Source: Leptolyngbya sp. NIES-3755 (lineage in GTDB: Bacteria > Cyanobacteriota > Cyanobacteriia > Leptolyngbyales > Leptolyngbyaceae). Taken from it: 64,000 nucleotides of DNA. Shown here piece by piece: positions 34,042 to 42,481 of the stretch (position 1 is the stretch's first letter; every line of letters begins with the position of its first letter). The position numbers and the translations under genes were made by a program. Under the pieces are notes generated by a model, which saw only the letters and a program-made list of their open reading frames with translations, was not told where the DNA came from and made no database searches. Location: the NCBI GenBank assembly GCA_001548435.1, contig AP017308.1, forward strand, positions 3,667,030-3,731,029, given 5' to 3'.

Positions 34042-35043
34042 ATGACTCCTGCGGAACTCAAAACCTACCTCGATCGCTTAGTGCGTCAACATCTACAAAT
34101 CAGCACCATGATCTGGGGAGCACCTGGAATCGGTAAATCGAGCATTGTGAGTCAAGTCACCAAAGAGCATCAAATCGAGTTCGTAGATGTCCGCCTGAGT
34201 CAACTTGCACCCACTGATTTACGTGGCTTACCTGTGGCAGAGGATGGAATCTCTAAATGGTATCCGCCTGAATTCTTGCCGCATACAGGGAAAGGCATTT
34301 TGTTCCTTGATGAGATCAACATGGCTCCCCCTGCAATGCAAGGAATGGCACAGCAATTGATTCTCGATCGACGAGTCGGTTCTTACATTGTTCCTGATGG
34401 CTGGTTTGTCTGGGCAGCAGGCAACCGCAAAGAAGATCGTGCAGCCGTGTTTGATATGCCTGCTCCACTCGCGAATCGATTCTTGCATCTACAAGTTGAA
34501 CCTGATTTCGATAGCTTCAAAGCCTATGCTCTAGAAACTGGAGTGCATGAACAAATCATTGCTTTCTTGTCTTACCGTCCAGCACTATTGCATAAGATTG
34601 ACCCACAACAACCTGCTTGGTGTTCTCCTCGATCATGGGTGATGGCGAGTGCATTACACCAAGCAAAACTGAGTATTGCACCTGCCATTGGAGTTGGAGC
34701 AGAAGCGGAATTTCTAGCATTTTTAGCGCTGTATCAGAACTTGCCAGACTTAGTTTTGATTTTGGCAGGAAATGGCGATCGTGTAAGTTTTCCAATAGAG
34801 CCATCTGCGAGATTTGCAACAGCGATCGGGCTTACGGTTCGAGCGATCGATGCCACTCAAGCTTACAATGCGTTCACTTGGATCAGTCGAGTTGCCACTG
34901 CGGAATGGGTACAGCTCTTCGCTGTAGATTTATTCCGAGTGATGCGAAGCCGGGGACAGATGGGAGCATTAGCAAAGTTAGTTCAGCGAGATCCACAGCT
35001 ACAAAAATTCTTAAAAGACTTCCAACAATTGATCGGGCTATGA
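34042..35043 (+). CDS. MoxR-type AAA+ ATPase
   Basis: The 333-residue protein has Walker A GAPGIGKSS (about residue 29), sensor/Walker B region GKGILFLDEINMAPPAMQ, WAAGNRKED and the arginine-finger-like PLANRF. MoxR ATPases act as chaperones with vWA-domain partners to assemble or activate enzyme complexes. The vWA-like partner gene is 2 kb downstream on the same strand. It follows the LRV membrane protein by 51 bp and may be co-transcribed with it. Confidence 0.85.
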   Translation: MTPAELKTYLDRLVRQHLQISTMIWGAPGIGKSSIVSQVTKEHQIEFVDVRLSQLAPTDLRGLPVAEDGISKWYPPEFLPHTGKGILFLDEINMAPPAMQGMAQQLILDRRVGSYIVPDGWFVWAAGNRKEDRAAVFDMPAPLANRFLHLQVEPDFDSFKAYALETGVHEQIIAFLSYRPALLHKIDPQQPAWCSPRSWVMASALHQAKLSIAPAIGVGAEAEFLAFLALYQNLPDLVLILAGNGDRVSFPIEPSARFATAIGLTVRAIDATQAYNAFTWISRVATAEWVQLFAVDLFRVMRSRGQMGALAKLVQRDPQLQKFLKDFQQLIGL

Positions 35044-35084
35044 ACCCTTTAGAATAAGAGTAAATCAGTTCTGGTGATGCTGCT

Positions 35085-35927
35085 ATGGTTCAAGCTGATC
35101 CCAATCGCGCAACTTTACCATCAAGTGCCGAACTTCCCTGTTCAGATGATATTCCTGTGGATAACGAGAATCAGAATTTTATTCCTAATGTATTGCGGTT
35201 TCTACTGGAATTCATTTGGCGAGACCGAATGGACTGGTTTTATGCAGTCAACATGGGCGTTTATCATACGACAGGCGTGAACCCTAGAGTGCCGATCGTA
35301 CCCGATGCGTTTCTTTGTCTTGGGGTGGAACGGCGCAAACAAAGTCTTCAGGGAAGAGGTCGATCGAGCTATGTGACCTGGGAAGAGAATTATATTCCGC
35401 CGATTCTGACACTCGAAGTGGTTTCTCAAACCTACGGGGGCGAGTACGATGACAAAATGCAGATTTATGCAGGGCTGGGGGTCTTGTACTATGTGATTTA
35501 CAATCCTGAGTTTTGGCGGCGTGACCAGCATCAACCGTTTGAAGTCTATAAATTGATCAATGGCTCTTATCAGCTACAGATCGGTGAACCGTTGTGGATG
35601 CCAGAAGTCGGATTAGGACTTGGACGATTTCGATGTGAAACTGCACCTGTGAATCAAGAAGCATTGTCTTGGTTTGATGGCGCGAACACTCGTTATTTGT
35701 TAGCGGAGGAGCGTCTTACACAAGAACGACAACGAGCAGAACAAGAACGACAACGAGCAGAACAAGAACAAGAACGAGCAGAACAAGAACGACAACGAGC
35801 AGAACAAGAACGACAGACTAGACTAAATGCCGCATCGAGTCTCTTAAGTATGGGTCTCAGTGTTGAACAGGTGGCTGAAGCCTTGAGTTTATCGATCGAC
35901 GAAGTGCAAAGTCGATCTCAGAGCTAA
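35085..35927 (+). CDS. Uma2-family (DUF820) nuclease-like protein with Gln/Arg coiled-coil tail
   Basis: The 280-residue protein has the Uma2/DUF820 PD-(D/E)XK pattern: VYHTTGVNPRVPIVPDAFLC, IPPILTLEVVSQTYG as the E-x-[VIL] strand, and YDDKMQIYAGLGVLYYVIYNP. Uma2 proteins are very abundant in cyanobacteria and of unclear function. The C-terminal tail contains RAEQERQ-type heptads encoded by a perfect 21-bp tandem repeat (35721-35815), then a short helical motif GLSVEQVAEALSLSIDEVQS. Located 41 bp after the MoxR gene. Confidence 0.85.
   Translation: MVQADPNRATLPSSAELPCSDDIPVDNENQNFIPNVLRFLLEFIWRDRMDWFYAVNMGVYHTTGVNPRVPIVPDAFLCLGVERRKQSLQGRGRSSYVTWEENYIPPILTLEVVSQTYGGEYDDKMQIYAGLGVLYYVIYNPEFWRRDQHQPFEVYKLINGSYQLQIGEPLWMPEVGLGLGRFRCETAPVNQEALSWFDGANTRYLLAEERLTQERQRAEQERQRAEQEQERAEQERQRAEQERQTRLNAASSLLSMGLSVEQVAEALSLSIDEVQSRSQS
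35721..35815 (+). repeat. 21-bp in-frame tandem repeat in the Uma2 gene
   Basis: Units beginning CAAGAACGACAACGAGCAG start at 35721, 35742, 35763 (two changes), 35784 and a partial at 35805. Each encodes QERQRAE. Such arrays expand and contract by slippage, so the coiled-coil length probably varies between strains. Confidence 0.85.
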
Positions 35928-35934
35928 ATCTCCG

Positions 35935-37017
35935 TTACGACTCACTCAATTTTCTCGATCGCAGAGCCGTTTTCGCTGTATCACGAACTTCTGCTTTGAG
36001 GTCACGACTCAATTTTCTGAGAACGAAAGTAGGAGTACTTGAATTTCGAGCAACTGCCGCACGAAAGTTCTGAAACTGTTGTTCACCCCAGTGTTGATAA
36101 AGATAATCGGGCTGATTTGAAGCGAATGCTTGCAATAGTGCGATCGAGGTATTACGATGTCGAGCAATCCAGAGCACAATCATCTCTGCTGCATGGAGCG
36201 CGGGAGCAGGCGACATTAATATCTGAAAGGTTTTCTCAGCAATTCGATCAATCACCAGTGTCGGTAATGTTTCTCGACGATCGAGCAAATCCCAATAGAG
36301 TTCTGTATCTTCTGCAAGCTTTAATAGGTGCTCTGGAGCTAAATCAGGATGAGCAAGGATGACGTATCGCACATAGTGATGTTGATGATTGACTAACTGA
36401 TCGAGGATTGCACTTGGAATTCCGCGCTGTCCTCGCATCGCCTGAATAATTGCGATCGCAGTCTCCGAGACATTGGGGTGCTGTAAGACCGCTTGCGTTA
36501 ACTCTGGATCACTCAAATAGGCAAGTTCTTCAAGAATAGATGCCACAGTGTCAGGATTTTGTACAAATCCACGCAGGATTCGATTGACCTTTTCAGTCGT
36601 TCCTGAGCCATCGTCGTACCGTTGATAAGATTCCTGAACAAATCTGACTAAGAGAGAGAGCGGCGCATTGGGATTTTGTGCGATCGCACAGCGAATGTCT
36701 GGGTCGTTTTCCTCGAATAATTGAATCAGTTTTGCTTCATCTGTCGTAGTACTCCGAGCTAAAGAGAGTCGTACAAACTGGCTTTCTGGATCTTCGAGCA
36801 ACAGCAAAAAAAAGATTGGATTTTCAATGATTTCATTCGGAAATTCTTTGCCTAATCTCAGCAAGCTCTTGATCGGAGTACTTGGATTGAGGGCAACAGC
36901 TCTGCGGATTTTAGCGTGGGTATCGATCGCTAATTTTGCGAGAACTTCGGGCGGTGTGGTTTCTGCCTGTGCCAGTGTAAAACGCGCTTCAAACCCTGGA
37001 TTTGTGAATTCAGACAT
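35935..37017 (-). CDS. Leucine-rich-repeat-variant (LRV) helical repeat protein
   Basis: The 360-residue protein consists of repeated LRV/HEAT-like units: AVALNPSTPIKSLLRLG, EFPNEIIENPIFFLLLLEDP, AIAQNPNAPLSLLVRFV, FVQNPDTVASILEELA, AVLQHPNVSETAIAIIQ and AVARNSSTPTFVLRKLS. No Cys cluster for an Fe-S centre, unlike the first described LRV protein. It is soluble, divergent from the vWA-like gene, and paralogous to the membrane LRV protein at 33247. Probably a protein-binding scaffold for the MoxR/vWA pair (inference). Confidence 0.8.
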   Translation of the reverse strand: MSEFTNPGFEARFTLAQAETTPPEVLAKLAIDTHAKIRRAVALNPSTPIKSLLRLGKEFPNEIIENPIFFLLLLEDPESQFVRLSLARSTTTDEAKLIQLFEENDPDIRCAIAQNPNAPLSLLVRFVQESYQRYDDGSGTTEKVNRILRGFVQNPDTVASILEELAYLSDPELTQAVLQHPNVSETAIAIIQAMRGQRGIPSAILDQLVNHQHHYVRYVILAHPDLAPEHLLKLAEDTELYWDLLDRRETLPTLVIDRIAEKTFQILMSPAPALHAAEMIVLWIARHRNTSIALLQAFASNQPDYLYQHWGEQQFQNFRAAVARNSSTPTFVLRKLSRDLKAEVRDTAKTALRSRKLSES

Positions 37018-37083
37018 GATCGCTGAAGAATGAGTAACAATAGCGTTAGATGCCCGTGTTTTTGACTATAGCCGATTCTGCTT

Positions 37084-38202
37084 GTGAATGATATTCAAAG
37101 TGTCATTAGTGCTTCGTTGTTGCGGTTGCGAATGAAGTCGCCGTTTTTCGCAACCTTGGCATTGTTCGCTCGATTTATTCCCGATCCGAACTGTCCCACT
37201 GCGGCAACTGATGGTAAAGATGTGTTTTTTAATGAAACATTTTTACGATCGCTTCCCACCGCTCAACAAGATGGCGTTTTCCTTCATGAAGTGCTCCATG
37301 CTGCATTGATGCACGTCTTACGTCGAGGAGTGCGTGATCCAGAACTATGGAACGTTGCAGCAGATATTGTTGTGAATGGCATGATCGCAGCACAGGGAGT
37401 GTTTGAATTGCCATCAGGAACTCTCCGAGATGCAAAGCTAGAAATGTTAAACGTGGAAGAGATTTATGAACTCTTGCTCAAAGAAGTAGAACGTCGTCGC
37501 TGTTCGATGCCAGATTTGCGTGAGGGGAGCGGGAACTGTGATAGTTTGTCGCAAGCTCAGAAAGCAGCATTGGAAAATCATTGGCGGAATGCACTTCAGC
37601 AGGCAACCGTGATGGCTCGATCGACAAAACAAGGAACGCTGCCAGCAGGAATCGATCGAGAACTTGGACTGCTAACTTCACCCCAGTTAGATTGGCGATC
37701 GTATCTCTGGCGTTATTTAGTACAAACTCCAACCGATTTTTCAGGCTTCGATCGACGGTTCATCGGACGAGGATTGTATCTCGAAACCTTGCAGGGGGAA
37801 TCCGTTCAAGTGTATGTGGCAGTGGATACGAGTGGGTCGATCGATGAACTACAGCTAAGCTTATTTCTCAATGAAGTGTACGGAATTTTGAACTCGTATC
37901 CTCATTTGCTCTGTGAGCTTTACTATGTGGATGCAGATGCGTATGGACCCTACGAACTAAAGTTAGATGATTCTTTGCCGAGACCCCAAGGCGGCGGAGG
38001 AACTGATTTTGTACCGTTTTTTGAGAAAGTGAATGCTCGGTGGGATGGGCAATCTCAAGCCGTCTGTGTCTACCTCACGGATGGATATGGCAACTTTCCG
38101 CCCGAAGCTCCAGAACTTTCTGTGTTGTGGGTGGTGACTGCTGGAGGATTGGCATTAGAGCAGTTTCCCTTTGGTGAAGCGGTGCGCTTATTTTCGGCTT
38201 GA
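37084..38202 (+). CDS. vWA-like metallopeptidase-domain protein (DUF2201 type), MoxR partner
   Basis: GTG start at 37084. The 372-residue protein has an N-terminal metallopeptidase-like domain with FLHEVLHAALMH (HExxH-type zinc motif) and ELWNVAADIVVNGMI, and a C-terminal vWA-like domain with the MIDAS-type VAVDTSGSIDE and RPQGGGGTDF. Such proteins pair with MoxR ATPases; the MoxR gene lies upstream at 34042. Whether the HExxH centre is proteolytic is unknown. Confidence 0.85.
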   Translation: MNDIQSVISASLLRLRMKSPFFATLALFARFIPDPNCPTAATDGKDVFFNETFLRSLPTAQQDGVFLHEVLHAALMHVLRRGVRDPELWNVAADIVVNGMIAAQGVFELPSGTLRDAKLEMLNVEEIYELLLKEVERRRCSMPDLREGSGNCDSLSQAQKAALENHWRNALQQATVMARSTKQGTLPAGIDRELGLLTSPQLDWRSYLWRYLVQTPTDFSGFDRRFIGRGLYLETLQGESVQVYVAVDTSGSIDELQLSLFLNEVYGILNSYPHLLCELYYVDADAYGPYELKLDDSLPRPQGGGGTDFVPFFEKVNARWDGQSQAVCVYLTDGYGNFPPEAPELSVLWVVTAGGLALEQFPFGEAVRLFSA

Positions 38203-38533
38203 TCAATCCTGCGATCGAATTCCAGAGTTGCAAGACAGCCAGCGGATTCAGGAGGTGCGGGACCAAATCGCTGAGCGATCGAGGGAACACCCACCGTTCA
38301 GTAGAAACTCTATCTCTGATCCACTTTCGGCTGACTAGATCTACTATCACAGTCCAGCAATGGATCAGAGTAGGCTGTTTGAACTAGATTTAATCTGATT
38401 AGGCTGGTTTTAATTTTTCATAAGCATTTGTAATGAGATTGAAAAGCGACGATCAACGATCGACAAGTCGTTAAACCATAGACAAACTGTAATAATCTAG
38501 ATACTACGCGCAAATGGAAGGGAGTTCACGGAT
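38203..38533. other. Spacer upstream of ccmK
   Basis: 331 bp without a supported gene; short frames here lack any family feature. It should contain the ccmK promoter. A GGGAG lies nine bases before the ccmK ATG. No riboswitch or strong hairpin noticed. Confidence 0.4.
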
Positions 38534-38860
38534 ATGGCGAAAGCGGTTGGAATGGTCGAGGTGCGTGGATTGCCGCCCGCGTTGGCTGTTGCGGATGTGA
38601 TGGTCAAAGCCGCACGAGTTACACTGGTCGAAATGGAAAAGGTGAGTGGCGCTTACGTCACGATCGTGGTTCGAGGCGATGTGTCCGAAGTAAAAATTTC
38701 CGTGGAAGCGGGATTGGAAGCCGCGAAGAAAATGCAGGCTTACAAAGAAGGCGATAAGCTCTTCCTGTCGTCTCACTACATTCCGCGCCCGAACGAAAAT
38801 TTGATGGTGGTGTTACCGATCGAATACAGCGAACGCACGGAAGAATTTAACCAGGTCTGA
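38534..38860 (+). CDS. ccmK: Carboxysome shell hexamer protein, CcmK family
   Basis: The 108-residue protein is a single bacterial-microcompartment domain: AVGMVEVRGLPPALAVADVM, VKAARVTLVEMEKVSGAYV, VRGDVSEVKISVEAGLEAA and SHYIPRPNENLMVVLPIEY. Six copies form a hexameric tile of the beta-carboxysome shell. The pore-region residues read VSGA rather than the IGSG-type of CcmK2, so this is a minor paralogue likely modifying shell permeability. It stands alone, away from any ccmKLMNO cluster, as satellite ccmK genes do. Which subtype number applies cannot be decided by eye. Confidence 0.88.
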   Translation: MAKAVGMVEVRGLPPALAVADVMVKAARVTLVEMEKVSGAYVTIVVRGDVSEVKISVEAGLEAAKKMQAYKEGDKLFLSSHYIPRPNENLMVVLPIEYSERTEEFNQV

Positions 38861-38904
38861 GAAAGGATATACTCCAGTTTGGTTTTTCTTTCTGCGGTTC
38901 TGCA

Positions 38905-39810
38905 ATGGCACTGGCACATCTAACACAGGCTGATCTCGATTCGTGGGTGGCTCAAGCCCGCCGATTCACGCTTCAAGGACGATTGCCAGACTATATTCCG
39001 CAATTAGCACAGGTTGATCCGCGATTGTTAGCAGTTCATGTGAGCGCGGATCAAAGCTTTGTGTCGGGTGATTTTGCTCAGCCGTTTGTCTTAATGAGCG
39101 TGATTAAGCCGTTCTTGCTGTTGTTCCTTTTAGAGCAGGTCGGGAGCGATCGCGTTTTTCAATACGTGAGAACGGAACCATCGGATCAGCCCTTTCATTC
39201 GATCGCACAATTGAAGAGCGATGACGGACATCCACGCAATCCAATGATTAACAGTGGTGCGATCGCGCTGACGGGATTAATGCCGAAAACATCAGGTTCT
39301 GAGCGATGTGAAGCATTTCGGAGATGGTTGAACGATCGCGCTCAAACTCGATTTGTTTTAGATGAGAAAGCTTTGAACTCGGTGCGATCGCTGCCGAATC
39401 AAACGAATCGTGCGATCGCGGATATTTTAGTGCAGCGAGAATTGCTCGATCGAGTGGATCTCGCGCTCGATACGTACAATCAGCTTTGTTGTCTATCGGG
39501 GACGATCGCGGATTTAGCTCAGTTGGGTTTGTTGCTGGCGAAACCGCAGGGAAAAATTTCTCCAGTTCATCAGCAAATGGTGTCGGCATTAATGCTGACT
39601 TGTGGACTGTATGAGGTTTCAGGACGATTCGCGGTGAGAGTGGGATTACCGATGAAATCTGGGGTAAGTGGGGCACTGTTGGCGATCGTTCCAAAGCAAG
39701 GCGCGATCGCCTGTTACAGTCCTGCGATCGATAAAGTAGGCAATTCGGTTGCTGGATTGTTTTTGGTGGAGAAACTGGCTCAAGAATTAGGATTAAGCGT
39801 GTTTCGCTAA
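38905..39810 (+). CDS. glsA: Glutaminase
   Basis: The 301-residue protein matches the serine-dependent beta-lactamase-like glutaminase family that converts glutamine to glutamate and ammonia. Motifs: GDFAQPFVLMSVIKPF with the catalytic Ser-x-x-Lys (SVIK), GHPRNPMINSGAIAL, YNQLCCLSGTIADLAQLGLLL, LMLTCGLYEVSGRFAVRVG and GLPMKSGVSGALLAIVP. Length is typical. It follows ccmK by 44 bp and overlaps the convergent DUF58 gene by 4 bp. Confidence 0.92.
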   Translation: MALAHLTQADLDSWVAQARRFTLQGRLPDYIPQLAQVDPRLLAVHVSADQSFVSGDFAQPFVLMSVIKPFLLLFLLEQVGSDRVFQYVRTEPSDQPFHSIAQLKSDDGHPRNPMINSGAIALTGLMPKTSGSERCEAFRRWLNDRAQTRFVLDEKALNSVRSLPNQTNRAIADILVQRELLDRVDLALDTYNQLCCLSGTIADLAQLGLLLAKPQGKISPVHQQMVSALMLTCGLYEVSGRFAVRVGLPMKSGVSGALLAIVPKQGAIACYSPAIDKVGNSVAGLFLVEKLAQELGLSVFR

Positions 39811-40934
39811 AGGTTGTCTTGGAGTTGAGATTGCAACGATCGAGTTTTTTCCACCACAATTCCTGAATGTGCTGAACCGGATGTTTTATTGCTCCACAAC
39901 AGCCATCGACTGCCATTCGGTAATGTGTTTAAGCTGTTCGGATTTTGAGTGAGCCAAACGATCGTTGCTTCGGGTAAAGGTTGCACTTTCGATTCTTCAT
40001 TGGCTTGAATCTCCGCCAATGTTTCTAAAACGGGTTGTTGTCCTTGAATCAATCCGGTTCCTGCTGTCCAGAGTCGCATTGTTAATCTTTGTCGATCGCC
40101 ATAAAAATATAAAGATGCCGCTGCACTAATCGCTTCTTCAAACGCTTCAGGTTCCCAATTTGCGGCACTGTCGATCGCAATGACAATTTCTTGCCCCGTT
40201 GTGAATGTTTCTAATTCTCGTACCCGTAATTCTCCGTAACGAGCACTACTGCGCCAATGAATCATCCGCATTGGATCACCCCAACGATACGGTCTCAGGG
40301 ATCGAGTCATCCCTTCAGTTGCCGCTTTTGCGCGTTGAGATTGAAGCTGCATACTATTTTGCTGTCCGAGTTGATCAATCAAAGGGCAGCGTTGCAGCGG
40401 GAAAACCTTTGGATAAATCAGCGCGATCGCATTCACTGAAATGGTTTTACGACACCAAAATAATCCGAGTGGAGCCGCCGATCTCAGTTGAACTTCATGC
40501 CAGCGAAAAATGCCGCGTCGAGTGGCGGAATGCTGATAAACCCAGTAATAGGAATGAGTTGGATTAATCATCTCAATCACTCTCTGAGCGGGCGATCCGA
40601 GGACTGAAGAAATCCGATCTTCAGCTTGAATTAGGCTCTTTCGTTGACGAGTTGAATTCTGGATCAAAAGCTCGATCGTTAACGGTTCTCCAGCGCTAAT
40701 CGGTTGGATGGGACGACGAGTGATCGTGAGTCCTTTCAAGGATTGGCGCGATAGAAAAGCAGCGATCGTCATCAGCGCAAAAACGATTCCACTCATGACG
40801 TACAGCCAGCCCGACATTGAATTGGTGGCGGCGAGGAAAAAGAAAATTCCCATTGCGCCAAGCAACCAACCGCTATAGGCAGGATTAATCCAATGAGATT
40901 CAAGCCAGTCAGTAATCCGGGTGACGGTACGCAT
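39807..40934 (-). CDS. DUF58-domain membrane protein
   Basis: The 375-residue protein has two adjacent N-terminal membrane helices (SGWLLGAMGIFFFLAATNSM, GWLYVMSGIVFALMTIAAFL), a beta-rich middle and the DUF58 signature RSLRPYRWGDPMRMIHWRSS followed by ELRVRELE. DUF58 proteins usually accompany MoxR ATPases and vWA proteins; here a MoxR/vWA pair lies 2-5 kb upstream but on the other strand. Function unknown. Confidence 0.88.
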   Translation of the reverse strand: MRTVTRITDWLESHWINPAYSGWLLGAMGIFFFLAATNSMSGWLYVMSGIVFALMTIAAFLSRQSLKGLTITRRPIQPISAGEPLTIELLIQNSTRQRKSLIQAEDRISSVLGSPAQRVIEMINPTHSYYWVYQHSATRRGIFRWHEVQLRSAAPLGLFWCRKTISVNAIALIYPKVFPLQRCPLIDQLGQQNSMQLQSQRAKAATEGMTRSLRPYRWGDPMRMIHWRSSARYGELRVRELETFTTGQEIVIAIDSAANWEPEAFEEAISAAASLYFYGDRQRLTMRLWTAGTGLIQGQQPVLETLAEIQANEESKVQPLPEATIVWLTQNPNSLNTLPNGSRWLLWSNKTSGSAHSGIVVEKTRSLQSQLQDNL

Positions 40935-41208
40935 GATCTGTAAAAGCTTTACAAAGACAAGTAATTTCAGAATGCACCAGACAGTACCAAGAGAGAACCA
41001 CTGATATCAAGCACTTCAGTAATTTTTAGCAGAAGCGATCACAGGTTGCGTAGATTACTGATCGACAAACTTTTTGCAAATCTTGGATGTCAGCATTTAT
41101 ACGAATCAGATTTTCCACTACAGTCGTAAAAATCAGAGTATTTCTCGCAGTGCCCCCCCATCGATTTGCCTATTCTTCACGATTTTGGCGCTTATGGAAG
41201 CCTGAGTT

Positions 41209-42435
41209 ATGACACAAGTAGATTTTTCTGAGTCGGTTCAACCCCCTGTGAGGGTGACTCCGCCTGCTCCTCCACCTATTTCAAAACGACCTCCGGTTCG
41301 ATCGACTCCTTCAATCACGATTCGACAATTGGTGAAGGATGCGTATGCAAAACAGGCATCAGATATTCACCTGCGAGTGGGAGAACCTGCCCGTTACCGA
41401 GTTCGCGGACAGATGATTCGTCAGTCTCAACCTGCGATTTCTCCAGAGATGTTTGAGCAGTTTTTGGTCGAAATTCTCACTCCCGAACAGCGCGATCGCT
41501 TTTATCAAGAAAAAGAATTAGATACCGCCATTTATTATCCAGGTTTTCTCCGCTGTCGGGTGAATTGCTTTGAGAGTTTGACCGGAGGTGCGATCGTCCT
41601 GCGTCTGATTTCGCTGGAAGTTCCAACCATCGATCGGTTGGGATTGCCTTCGGTGCTGAAACATTTAGTCAGTCATCAGCAAGGATTAATTCTCGTGACG
41701 GGTCCAACCGGGTCAGGAAAATCGACCTCGATCGCGGCAATGCTGCGTCATTTGAATGAGACCGATCAGCGGCATATTGTGACGATCGAAGATCCGATTG
41801 AATATGTTCACACCTCTCAGAATTGTTTGATCAGTCAGCGAGAAGTCGGATTACACACGCATGAATTTCATCAGGCTTTGAGAGCAGTCTTGCGGGAAGA
41901 CCCGGACGTGATTTTGATTGGGGAGATGCGCGATCGAACAACGATCGATACTGCTTTGAAAGCTGCACAAACAGGACATTTAGTATTAGGAACGCTACAC
42001 ACAAAAGGCGCGATTTCTACAATCAATCGTTTGTTGAATATCTACACTCCTGATGAACAACCGGCAATGAAAATTCAGATTTTGGAATCTCTGATTTCGG
42101 TTGTTTCTCAGCAGCTATTACCGACAACAGACGGTCGTAGAACCGCAGTTCATGAGATTTTGGTGAATACACCTGCCATGCAAGATTACTTGCTAAAAGG
42201 CAATGAAACGGATGCGTTCCAACTAATGGAAACGGATACGAATGAAGGAATGCAGGTGATGAACCAAGCGCTCTGTGAATTGATTCTTCTCGGTCGAATT
42301 ACACCAGAGGATGCGGTGAAAGTCTCGCCGGATATGGGTGATTTGCGCCGTCGTGTGCGGAATGAAGGCTACGATCCAGGACGTTCTTCAAATCGAGAAT
42401 TCGATCCAGCAGCGCGGAACTATCGACCAAGTTAG
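41209..42435 (+). CDS. pilT: Type IV pilus retraction ATPase, PilT-like
   Basis: The 408-residue protein has a Pro-rich N-terminal extension (about 40 residues), then the PilT core: KQASDIHLRVGEPARYRVRG, Walker A GPTGSGKST, Asp box VTIEDPIEYVH, Walker B LREDPDVILIGEMRD and the His box TGHLVLGTLHTKGA. The AIRNLIRE-like C-terminal signature of canonical PilT is not obvious, and cyanobacteria carry PilT1 and PilT2 paralogues, so the subtype is open. It powers pilus retraction and phototactic motility. Confidence 0.9.
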   Translation: MTQVDFSESVQPPVRVTPPAPPPISKRPPVRSTPSITIRQLVKDAYAKQASDIHLRVGEPARYRVRGQMIRQSQPAISPEMFEQFLVEILTPEQRDRFYQEKELDTAIYYPGFLRCRVNCFESLTGGAIVLRLISLEVPTIDRLGLPSVLKHLVSHQQGLILVTGPTGSGKSTSIAAMLRHLNETDQRHIVTIEDPIEYVHTSQNCLISQREVGLHTHEFHQALRAVLREDPDVILIGEMRDRTTIDTALKAAQTGHLVLGTLHTKGAISTINRLLNIYTPDEQPAMKIQILESLISVVSQQLLPTTDGRRTAVHEILVNTPAMQDYLLKGNETDAFQLMETDTNEGMQVMNQALCELILLGRITPEDAVKVSPDMGDLRRRVRNEGYDPGRSSNREFDPAARNYRPS

Positions 42436-42444
42436 CAAAGTTTG

Positions 42445-42481
42445 GATAAGCTGCATTTGTTAGGAGTGAATGCGGCTTATC
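42445..42481. terminator. Hairpin between convergent pilT and PLP-enzyme genes
   Basis: GATAAGCTGCATT (42445-42457) pairs with AATGCGGCTTATC (42469-42481) over 13 bp with one G-T. It covers the stop codon of the leftward gene and follows pilT by 10 bp. Without a strong T-run it is a probable but weak bidirectional terminator. Confidence 0.5.
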
